From positions 61,416,266 to 61,480,265 of the forward strand of contig CM038222.1 in NCBI GenBank assembly GCA_021442155.1: a stretch of DNA of 64,000 bases, read 5' to 3'. Source of the stretch: Cymbidium sinense. Taxonomy: Eukaryota > Streptophyta > Magnoliopsida > Asparagales > Orchidaceae. The number at the start of each line of letters is the position of its first letter. The first letter of the stretch is position 1. This document shows, in pieces, positions 12,691 to 21,559 of this stretch. A program made the translations under genes and the position numbers. The notes under the pieces are model-generated. The model did not search any database. It was not told the origin of the DNA and was given only the letters and a program-made list of their open reading frames with translations.

Positions 12691-12713
12691 ATTAGAGATG
12701 ATGAAGAAGAAGA

Positions 12714-12743
12714 AGAAGAGAGAGAGAGAGAGAGAGAGAGAGA
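12714..12743. repeat. (GA)n microsatellite
   Basis: GAGAGA run following an (AAG)n run. A short open frame crosses it and continues into the SINE; this is low-complexity, not a gene. Confidence 0.8.
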
Positions 12744-12909
12744 TGAACATCCTAAAAAATATGAAATCAATGAAGATGACTAGACTTGATAGTAGTGTAG
12801 GGATGAATTATGCATGTGATGAGGAAAAAAATAGAAAGAAAATAAAAGGATTTGTCCTTTTTTTACTTGCTTTTTTTGTTAATGGAAGGACATGCATGAA
12901 AATGAATTT

Positions 12910-13100
12910 CACCGCTCTTAGCTGGTTGGTGGGCCATGAGAACCCGCAGATTGCATCTAAAGCGAGGCGCTGTATGGAGCATCAGTGGGGACCCGTCAGT
13001 GGGTGATAAATGTCGCTTATGGCTCATGATTAGTCACAACGACATCTTCACCCACAAGATGGGTGGGGTGTTGGGTGGATACCCGTCCCAAAAAAAAAAA
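12910..13100 (+). mobile_element. SINE, copy 1
   Basis: Shares its 3' part (GATGGGTGGGGTGTTGGGTG, GGATACC, then an A tail) and interior words (AGTGGGGAC, GGGTGATRAAT, TGGCT) with the copy at 14682-14857. Near the 5' end TTAGCTGGTTGG resembles a tRNA A box, as in tRNA-derived SINEs. It ends in about 11 A. Flanking GCATGAAAATGAAT and GCATGGATTCAAT may be a worn target-site duplication; the 5' end is approximate. Confidence 0.6.
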
Positions 13101-13410
13101 GCATGGATTCAATGTTATGGACCAAAGTATTTAAAGAAAATGTAGACCTACATGTGTCATATTTACCCTCGAATGAAATTGAATATGCTATATAGAGATG
13201 AGTTACACAAATATGTGTTTGAGTGAAACAAGACAAGGCGAAATGCATATGCAATTATACTCACTTTTTAATAACATATTAATGCGCGCGCACACACATA
13301 TAAAACAATCTTAGCAAAGGCATAAAGAATTATCCATCAACTAAAGCAAAATTAGATAAGCATATGATGTTTTAATCAAAGATTTTCAAAAGAATTGCAA
13401 GTTTGGAAAA
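13101..13410. other. Downstream flank of the J-domain gene, nothing recognised
   Basis: AT-rich DNA with a (CGCGCACACACA)-like purine-pyrimidine patch near 13285. No exon or element end. Confidence 0.4.
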
Positions 13411-13600
13411 CAACAACAACAAACCTTTATCTCACTATACGGGATCTGTTATATGAATCCTTCTTCTCCATTGTATTCTATTATGTGTAAAATTCTCATT
13501 TTGATTTTAATAAACTAATATCATTTTTTATACATTTTTTAAGACTACTTACCTTTCTTAACATAAAAGGATCTAATATCGCTCTAACTGAGTCGTGAAA
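13411..13600 (-). mobile_element. RTE-type LINE 3' end fragment
   Basis: Begins with CAACAACAACAAC (the minus-strand TTG tail) and continues with the words ATATGAATCCTTCTTCTCCA and TTGTATTCTATTATGTG. The same order recurs at 15676-15902 and in part at 22441-22510. RTE elements commonly end in short tandem repeats such as TTG. It lies just downstream of the J-domain gene. Confidence 0.6.
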
Positions 13601-13625
13601 AACAATGTGCTTTTTTTATATAGTT

Positions 13626-13631
13626 TTTATT
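13626..13631 (-). terminator. Probable poly(A) signal of the J-domain gene
   Basis: Minus-strand AATAAA 65 nt after the stop at 13696, a normal spacing for a short plant 3' UTR. It supports exon 3 being the last exon. Confidence 0.45.
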
Positions 13632-13695
13632 AACGCCTCAGTTAACAGATATATACAGAAAATATAGTACAGTTCTAAAAGAAGTTCCATGGTGC

Positions 13696-14247
13696 TTACC
13701 TTGTTCGCTTGGAATCAACCTGCAGCTTCATAGACATGTAAAACAAGGTAAGAACTGCACCCTGAGGAATAGGAGCAAATCTGGACAAGTTAGCACCAAC
13801 CCACATTGCAACCACCAAAGCAACAATGCTGCTGCTACTCTTACCACAGAGCCAGCTTGCAAAATATATGCATAGTGTAAGCAAAATACCTGCTCTGCCT
13901 CCTAAAAGCCAAGCTATCACATAACCCAGCTTATACCCAGCATCCAATTGCTTGTCGAGCAGAGCAGAGATTCCGCAGAGCGTAAGCGATGCTCGACATA
14001 CTGTTCGCATGAAGAAGAGAGCGAAGAAGGTGAATCGGAGGACTTCGGCGAAGGGTTCTCTTTCGGGGGAACTCGTAGCTTGGTATGCTTCAGATTGATA
14101 GCTCCATGAAGCATCCTTGTTCTTCTGCCTCTTGTTCTGCATCGCCTGCCTGAGTTCTTCCCATCTGTAGATCCTTGATTGGTCAGTGATATGTGGGAAC
14201 TCGTAAGTCAGGTTATACCTTGCTCGCTTGACTTCATCGGATAGCAC
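13696..14247 (-). CDS. J-domain membrane protein, exon 3 (residues 119-301)
   Basis: The exon follows an acceptor (CTCCTTTCAG) and starts in phase 0 with VLSDEVKRARY, the end of a J domain (helix IV). Next is a charged linker (about 139-180, including YRWEELRQAMQNKR), then hydrophobic spans at about 188-213, 224-253, 257-273 and perhaps 279-293, so the C-terminal half is probably membrane-embedded. The frame ends RTR-TAA. The stop overlaps a consensus donor, AAG|GTAAGC at 13700/13699, so splicing to an unseen further exon is possible. Architecture (transit peptide, J domain, multispan C-terminus) recalls plant chloroplast DnaJ proteins of the At1g77930 type, a comparison from memory. The neighbouring intron 2 (14248-15493) contains a SINE. 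Confidence 0.88.
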   Translation of the reverse strand: MLSDEVKRARYNLTYEFPHITDQSRIYRWEELRQAMQNKRQKNKDASWSYQSEAYQATSSPEREPFAEVLRFTFFALFFMRTVCRASLTLCGISALLDKQLDAGYKLGYVIAWLLGGRAGILLTLCIYFASWLCGKSSSSIVALVVAMWVGANLSRFAPIPQGAVLTLFYMSMKLQVDSKRTR

Positions 14248-14681
14248 CTGAAAGGAGTGAGAGTTAGACTTTGTTGGATATAGCTTTTTGTTACCTGTTT
14301 CTACTTCTTTGACCAACAAAAACAGTTTTCAGTTTTCTGGTGTCAGTTATGAGAAAAGTGTTCAGTTTCCTGAAGACTGAGAATAGAAACGGATGGAAAT
14401 TTCAAAGAAAAGCACATTTTGGATTTTAGTTTTTTATCTCAGCAATCATATAATTAATTAATCAATTTAATCATAGATTACTAATAATTAAATAATGTAT
14501 TACAATTATATGAAATCTATAAATATATTCATCTAGATCATTCTACCAACAACTCATATAATGGCGCGACAGTTTTTTTAATTAAATAGTACCAAATCTT
14601 GCCTCACTTTCAACACTAATTTTAACATAATTTTATCAAGCAATCATTTGTTTTGATTGTCAATATATAACACAACACAAT

Positions 14682-14857
14682 GCTCATATGTTGGTGGCGA
14701 ACGAACATGAGTTGAATCCTCTCATAGCCTATACCTAAGGTGGGAAAGTAAGTGGGGACGACATGGGTGATGAATATGGTGCTTGGCTTAGTGGGATTAT
14801 TCATCACACAGATGGGTGGGGTGTTGGGTGGATACCTATTACAAAAAAAAAAAAAAG
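14682..14857 (+). mobile_element. SINE, copy 2, with target-site duplication
   Basis: Flanked by an exact 11-bp duplication CACAACACAAT (14671-14681 and 14858-14868). Ends in a 14-nt A tail (14843-14856). GAGTTGAATCCTC near the 5' end matches a pol III B box (GGTTCGANTCC). The last 60 bp are nearly identical to copy 1 at 12910-13100. It sits in intron 2 of the J-domain gene, antisense to it. Confidence 0.8.
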
Positions 14858-15493
14858 CACAACACAATAAATGCCAAATGAAAGCATAATTTGCATTGAT
14901 TGACAAGATAACATAGCACAACAAAAGGAAACAATGCCAAATGAAGCCATCATTTGCAGCCATGGACATGCCACGTGTTTAGTTCCATGTCTAAGTAGCA
15001 TAAGAAAGACTTACGAGAAGTACACCATAGGAAAGTGAACCATAAAATCAGTATGTGAGGTAAAATCTCATAAGCCACAAAAACAAAAAAGGTTTTGCTT
15101 TATTTCAAATTAAGAAAATAAATTTATTCTTGATTGAAATTAACAAGATGATAGGCTCTTTCTTGTCTTGTCTCCCTTGGCTTACCTTAGATACTAGTTG
15201 TGCAACATTACCTTTGAAAGCTCCAAAGAATCCAGGCAACAAAAATGGATGTCAAAATAACTTTCTATTTGTAATTCCTCCTATAAAGAAACAAAAATGG
15301 GAAAGGATGCCCTTGCACAAACTATAAAAATAAACCTTGACTATATGCCTATATCATGCTAATAAGAAATGTCACTATAAACCAATGGAGTGACAAATCA
15401 GTATTGAACAAAGGGCTGCTGATTTTGACTACCAAATGTTTCCATAAATAATCCATTGATTCCAAATAATAAAGAGGTACAAGAGTAGAACAC

Positions 15494-15562
15494 CTCATAC
15501 GCCAAGCGAATTTTCTTAAAAACTTCACCAGCATGCTGATCCCGGCTAACATCTGGATGATG
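15494..15562 (-). CDS. J-domain membrane protein, exon 2 (residues 96-118)
   Basis: A 69-bp exon of exactly 23 codons. Acceptor: a long pyrimidine tract ending TTTTCTGCAG. Donor: GAG|GTGTTC. It encodes HHPDVSRDQHAGEVF and then KKIRLAYE, that is, the diagnostic HPD loop (97-99) and helix III of a J domain; HPD is the motif that stimulates Hsp70 ATPase. Both junctions are phase 0 and join to exon 1 (ending LLARE) and exon 3 (starting VLSDE) without gap or overlap. The exon is too short to stand out by length, so the support is motif plus phase. Confidence 0.9.
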
Positions 15563-15675
15563 CTGCAGAAAACGAAAATGAAATAGAAAATGATAGTCAT
15601 GGCATTAGTATACAAAAGAAAAACAAATAAATTATGTATTATTTTACACTTATTAGCAGAAAAAGAAAATGATAG

Positions 15676-15902
15676 CAACAATAACAACAATAAGCCTATA
15701 AACCGCTACGTCCGACTATATGAATCTTTCTTCTCCATTGAGTCCTATTAAGTGTCAAATTCACATTTAATTCTAATAAAATAAGATACTTCTAGGTTTA
15801 CCTCTACCTTTCTTAATATAGATTGAATCTAATACATCCGCTCTTTTAATTGGGTTATCGGACGGATGACATTTTATGTAACGAAACCATCTAAGGTGAC
15901 TC
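15676..15902 (-). mobile_element. RTE-type LINE remnant, 3' part
   Basis: Starts with CAACAATAACAACAA (tail) and shares a long block with 13411-13600. Toward 15902 the minus strand reads as the C-terminal part of RTE ORF2 (LRWF...). The reading continues across the gypsy insertion into 19220-19345, which identifies the pre-insertion sequence. Confidence 0.7.
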
Positions 15903-16749
15903 TGATACGTTGTATTTTTTGTAATTTGATCTGATACAGTGAGTCTTGAGTGAATATTTCAGTTCTTGTCACTGCTGGCTCTGTTTGGGTTTGTTTTCCC
16001 TGATTTGGGTCGACACGGTTTGGTTCTGGTGAGTTAACTCAATGAGTGTTGTAACCGTCGAGTTGAGTTGCTAACGAGAATTGGATGAAATCGGGCGTTG
16101 GATGGCGTCTTTTGAACTTCGGCCGTTGGATGATACACACGGATTGAGTGTTTCTTACGCTTGTAGCGTTGGATTGCCTTGATTTCGATCCGCTGGATTT
16201 GGTTTTGGATTATGCGGTTCTTGATGCTTGGGTGGTAAGTGGATTGTTCTTCCGTGGTTTGATCTCCTATTGAATCAACGAACTAATTGCCGCTCTTAAG
16301 CTTTGGATATCAGATTTTCAAGAATTATTCAGATACTTTCTTTCTTATAATTTTCTTCTCCTCTCTTTTCGATCTTGGTCCCATATCTCATTTCTTCAGT
16401 TAAACTTGCTTTTTATTGGATTCTTTCGTTACGTATCTGGAGCTTGTAGTTTGTTATTTGTTATTTTATTGGCCTTGTATTGGCGGTTTACGGAGGTATT
16501 GATTCTTGATTCTCTTTGTTGTAGTTTGTTTATCAAGTTACTTTTGTTGACTTATCTTTGAATAGTTATCACGAGGGAACTTTCTGTAATGCCTTGCTAC
16601 GGGTTTTCTTCTCATTGTAAACGACATGCCTCGTATTCTCTCCGAACTTGGTGGCGGTGTTTGCTTTCTTTTCTATCGAGTTGTTGTTTATGGTAATTGT
16701 TAATCTTGTATCTTTGTATTTTGGCTTTGGAGGAATTGGAGTCATAACA
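15903..16749 (-). repeat. 3' LTR of the gypsy element
   Basis: 847 bp. Colinear with 18140-19219 but about 230 bp shorter through small deletions, mostly around 16.05-16.35 kb. Confidence 0.85.
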
Positions 16750-16765
16750 TTACTCCCCTCCTCCA
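16750..16765 (-). other. Polypurine tract of the gypsy element
   Basis: Minus strand GGAGGAGGGGAGTAA directly before the LTR start TGTTATGACTCC, the expected position for plus-strand priming. Confidence 0.7.
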
Positions 16766-18122
16766 CGACCTTGCCTCAAGGTCACCAATATGACTTTACT
16801 TTTATGCTTTCTTGAATTCTACCAGGAGCATCACTTGATAGTATTTCTCCTATTTCTCTCTTGTCTGATGGTTTCTTGTTCTCTCTTGTATTTGTAGTTC
16901 TATTATTGTAATTCGAACTATATTTCTTTACTTGATATCAGAAGCTTCTTGGCTAGATTATGTGACACTGCTCTGTTTGTCCCTCTTAATTGAGGCTGTA
17001 AAAGATTTGTGCCCGCTGACTTATTACTATGGACTATCTTATTTTATATAATTGGGTTATATCTGACATAAAATCTAAGCTAAGTTAGTGGTTAGAACTA
17101 TTTATCATGTGTATACTTATACAATTTCTATGTCATTTGCCTTAACACGGATTGAAAGGTTGATAGTTGCTTTATGCTTCTTCTTGAATCCACTTGCCTT
17201 TGGTTGAGTATCATCGAATTGATACTCTTGTCTTCTTCATTGATCATGAAGGCACATAAGTTGGCATATATGCCTTTTGTGATATTTTTCTCACAATTAA
17301 AACATAATCATTTCTTTTCTTCTTCTTAATTGTGTTAGAGTCGGTTTACGGATGGGAATGTTTTGTTTATTGGCATCACATTGCTTTGATTGATTCTTTG
17401 GAATTCACAGGTGATGGTAAAGGTGGTTGATAGTTTTGATTTTGTTTACTGTTGAGCTTGGTGTGTTATAGTTTCTTGGCATTGTTATATCATTCCTCCA
17501 TTAATTTAGCTAAGGAAGGCTTTTGTAGTGAAATGATAATGCTCTTACTTTTTTATATCTTGCCTTAAACCATTCAAAACAACTGTATTGTGGAATACGA
17601 TATCAGTTTCTTAATTCCTCAAATTCATTATAAAATTGTTTCTGTAGATTTATGTTGTAATTTTGCAAGTTCACCCTTAAATCTCTGTCTGAGGGCCAAA
17701 TCTCGAATAACTCTTTAAATTCCATGAGTGTAAATGTTTATTAAGATACATATATTGATCTAAATAAGTCCATCCATAAGCGAGAAAATTATGAACTTAC
17801 ATTCTTGATAAAAATGATATTGAAAATGCAGTGCTTTAAAACCACCTTTAGGGTTGTCTCCATTAAATCAGGCATATATATTTTAAGAGGTATTGACATG
17901 GGTGTGTGTGTATGTGGTGCGTTTGGAGAATAGGATTACGAAGGATCATCACATACACTTTTGAGGTTGTTTTTTCTTTTTTATGGCGGTCAATCTTTTG
18001 ATATTTTCGTCTTATAGGTGATGTCATTTGCTCTTCTTTTGTTTAATCAGTAACACATTCATCTAGGATTTTGGATGTGTATCTTGTGCCTTCTGCCATA
18101 TTTTCTGATTGAGGATGTAGTA

Positions 18123-18138
18123 CTCAACAAGAGCACCA
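18123..18138 (-). other. Primer-binding site of the gypsy element
   Basis: Minus strand TGGTGCTCTTGTTGAG directly inside the 5' LTR. It closely resembles TGGTGCTTTCATTGAG, common in plant Ty3/gypsy elements. Confidence 0.65.
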
Positions 18139-18139
18139 A

Positions 18140-19219
18140 TGATACGTTGTATTTTCTGTAATTTGATCTGATACAGTGAGTCTTGAGTGAATATTTCAGT
18201 TCTTGTCACTGCTAGCTCTGTTTGGGTTTGTTTTCCCTGATTTGGGTCTGATCTGGCTTGGTTTGGGCTTAATACAGTGAGTTAACTCAATGAGTGTTGT
18301 AACCCGTCTGAGTTGAGTTCTTGAGTCGTCCGGATGAGATCAGGCTTGGATGGCGTCTTTTGAACTCAGCCGTTGGATGATAACACACGGATTGAGTCTG
18401 CTCTTGTGGCCGTTAGTTACGCTTGATTCGATCGCCGCGATTTGGTTTTGGATCATGCGGTTCTTGATGCTTAGGTGGATTATTACACGCGTTGTTGTTT
18501 ACGTGGTTTGATCTCATTGAATGGGCGTGGATTGATAATGGCTGTTTCTTGGTCGTTGGATGAAACTTTGAATGCTAACTTGATTCTTTCCTTGTGTTGT
18601 TTTGATCCATTTAGGTAGTCAATTGCTCAGAGGAAGCGAGGGGAAAGAGGAACGAGGGGTTCGGTGATTTCAAGGAGGACCTTCCATGAGGATCAACCGT
18701 GGAACTACTTTGTGGAAGAAGAAGAGATTGGAGGCAGGAAAAGGGGATATTCTTGAGATAATTCTTCAACCCTTATTTGCTTTTCTCATCCTTATTTATA
18801 GTTTTCTTCTCTCTCTTTCGATCTTGGTCTATATCATTTTGTAAGATTTATTACAATCGTTAAAATAACTTGCTTTTGTGGTTACGGATTTGGATTCGTA
18901 TCTGATTAGCTTGTAGTTTGTTATTTGTCGTTATTTACATTTATGGCCTTGTATTGGCGGTTTGGAGGTCTTGATTCTTGATTCTCATTGTTGTAGTTTG
19001 TTTATCAAGTCCTTTTGTTGACTTATCTTTGAATAGTTATCAGGAACTTTTACGTAATGTCTTCACGGGTTTTCTTCTCTGTTGTAAACTGGCATGCCTC
19101 TGTATACTATTCTCGAACTTGGTGGTGTTTGCTTTCTTTTTTATCGAGTTGTTGTTTATGGTAAATTGTTAATCTTTGTATCTTTGTATTTTGGCTTTGG
19201 AGGAATTGGAGTCATAACA
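18140..19219 (-). repeat. 5' LTR of the gypsy element
   Basis: 1080 bp, the fuller copy of the LTR. Same ends as 15903-16749. Confidence 0.85.
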
Positions 19220-19345
19220 AACTCTCTGTAATCTTATCTGCCACTAGAGCTACTCCAACCTTTTCACGTATATATTCATTTTGCATTTTGTCTCTAAGTG
19301 TAAAAAGCGACTCATCCACCTAAGAAAAGGATAGCATGATAAAAA
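19220..19345 (-). mobile_element. RTE-type LINE remnant, continuation
   Basis: Minus strand reads RWMSRFTLRDKMQNEY then REKVGVALVADKITE, the conserved C-terminal region of plant RTE ORF2. It continues into 15902 and below once the gypsy element is removed. The same region appears in the plus-strand LINE at about 24070-24230. Confidence 0.7.
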
Positions 19346-20600
19346 TTTCTTTAAGGATTCTTCTAAATTCTTGCCAATAATTTCTCATTTCCCAAAAGAA
19401 AAGAAAAAACAAAACAAAAATGCATTAATTCATCAAACAACCTTAATTTTCATCTCATACAAGCAAATCATCCATCATTAGAACTCCTGATGCAGTTGAT
19501 GCATGTTAATTAATCGTAATAACTGCATTTGATGTATGGTCAATCAACCATAAAAAGTCCCCAGTTTTATCAGCACTGAATAGGATGAGTATCTTGATGT
19601 AGCATTTCAAAATGCAAATTTGAATGACCTATTTTACCTTTCTTTGGAATGGTCAATGACCCAAGAGAACAACCCATCCACAAAAAGGTTGTTTTCAAGT
19701 AAGAGAGTAATTGTTGAGTTATATTTGCTGTGCTAGCAAGTCAAAACCAGATCATAAATGCATGCACATACCGATATCCTTAAATGTAAGAACATGTAAA
19801 TTTGTACATACAATCAAATGGATAATGTCAATCCAAATTTTCACATTTTCCAAAAAAAAAGGAAGAAAAAAATCAACCCGAATCTTCAAAATAAATAAAT
19901 AAATAATAAAAAATAAAAAATAAAATCAATCCTAATAAGATTAAATCATTATTAAACGAGGAGATATTTCCCTTACGGCCTTGCAGTAGAGTTATTTAAG
20001 CATAGCATGTATCAAATGAATTTATAAAGGTTTGTATCACAGAGGAAGACATACAAAGAAAGTAAGGTATGTGTTGGTAGAGAATGTTGAATTTAATAAA
20101 CAATAAAAAAAAATTTACAGGTTTACGGGATGGACAATAGGATAAAAAATTTGGGGTTAATGTAAAATGTTGACTTTTTTAAAGTCAAAGACTGGAAAAC
20201 ACTCATTGCAACATGAAAACCTTGAGCGGTTGATGAACACTGTGTATGTTTATTATGCCTAACATCCTATTCCACTGAAGACAAAAAGAGATGCCATTTT
20301 GCCAACAGAAAAGAGATCTATTAAGGAATTTAAAAAAAAAAAAGGCAAATATGGATGGAAATAGAGACGGGTTCTTTAGACAAGGATTCTTTAGTTGATG
20401 CTGATTCTTCAAAATATCAGGGCAGTAGAATCCTCAAGGAATAAATGCTCGAAAGCACAAAGAAAATGAAAATCCTCAAACATACTCAGGGGTTGAAATT
20501 TTATGAACTAAAAGCTCAAAATTCTCCACTCACCACTAAATTACATGACCCAAGTACAATTTACATTAATAGGACATATAAAATGACAAAATTACATTTT
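19346..20600. other. Intron DNA, nothing recognised
   Basis: AT-rich sequence inside intron 1 with A-rich low-complexity runs (about 19850-19925, 20330). No element ends and no convincing coding region. Confidence 0.45.
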
Positions 20601-20607
20601 AAAAAAA

Positions 20608-20820
20608 AGAAGATTTACATACATACCACACAATTCTTATGCATTTACATATCTAACATTTGCCTATGCTTAAAAAAGAGCATTTCAGTTTTAAAAAGTG
20701 AGTGATGATGATATTTTTTTATGTGATATTATAGATTGTGGCGTTATATATATAAAAATTGAATTTTAGATATTATATATGTAAATATATAAAAATTATG
20801 TGATATGTATGTAAATCTCT
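20608..20820. mobile_element. Small MITE, about 210 bp
   Basis: Imperfect inverted ends: AGATTTACATACATACCACA... at the left and ...TGTGATATGTATGTAAATCT at the right, pairing over about 40 bp including CATTTACATATCTAAC and its counterpart. The same terminal sequence recurs at 55.93, 56.62-56.85 and 56.9 kb and partly at 9.42-9.50 kb. No target-site duplication could be fixed, so the superfamily is open. Confidence 0.65.
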
Positions 20821-21559
20821 CATAAAAAAATACTAAGTAAATCCCAAGTGAAGAATGATTAACCACAAACAATTAATTTTATGACAAGAAAGAAATCTAA
20901 CATAAAATATGATATGTTTGAGACAGTTGCAGCAGTATGAAAATATAGTGGTGGAGCTACTATAGAAGAAGTTGTAGTCTAAGAAATTATGGTGGGTATT
21001 ATAAGTTTTTATTTTTAAAAAGTTAGACCGTAGATTTTTAGTAGCCACCACACTCTACCGAGTCAGATTGGAAAATACAACTTTCCCATGATTTCTCAAA
21101 ATGCGGAGCGTAATTTTCCAAATAACATCGAACAACAAAACCAGCTAAACCATGAACTAAACTCAATAGAACCTATGATGATATGTAAATGACATCAAAG
21201 TATATATATTTGTACATGTGTTTAAGGTGTAGCAAATAGGAATTGCAAAACTTAGGTGAAGCACTCCCAATATAAGTTTTTTTCCCAATAAAAGTTTTTC
21301 TTTAGGTAATAAAGTGAGGAGATTAAAGTTGTTAGGTCCCAAGCCGGGGTGAGAAAAGTGGGGTTGCATTAGGCTGTCAACATAAAACTTTTCAAAAAAT
21401 CATGATATGAATTTTTAATATATTGTGTCAATCTCTTTAGTTCAGAAGATTATATGATATAATAAAAAAAAAAGTGTGCAAAGGTCACTATATTGGCTCC
21501 AGTGCGGTATTCAATAAAAGGGTTCCCACATATCGAAGGATGTGGGCAAAGAAGCTAAT
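20821..21559. other. Intron DNA, nothing recognised
   Basis: AT-rich intron sequence without element ends or exons. Confidence 0.4.

Larger units (their letters stand above)
15903..19219 (-). mobile_element. Internally deleted Ty3/gypsy element (3.3 kb)
   Basis: Two direct LTRs (15903-16749 and 18140-19219) begin TGATACGTTG and end GTCATAACA on the plus strand. The flanks are GACTC (15898-15902) and AACTC (19220-19224), a target-site duplication with one change. Primer-binding site and polypurine tract place transcription on the minus strand, so 18140-19219 is the 5' LTR. Only about 1.4 kb remains inside. The minus strand there keeps a broken gag: RKPTLTQLRRRKE followed by a worn CCHC zinc knuckle (about 17235-17345) and an upstream FEELRNRYR-like stretch with stops. 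No pol is left, so the element is non-autonomous and dead. It inserted into an older RTE LINE. Confidence 0.88.

Noticed and set aside
12698..13006. 102-codon frame starting in (AAG)n(GA)n
   Set aside because: Crosses a microsatellite into a SINE; no protein signature.
15180..15300. Minus-strand stretch reading LPGFFGAFKGNVAQLVSK before GTAAGCC, resembling an exon
   Set aside because: It lies in intron 2 and would break the phase-perfect exon 2-exon 3 join; no acceptor gives a clean frame. It could be an eroded fragment or cryptic exon but cannot be supported.
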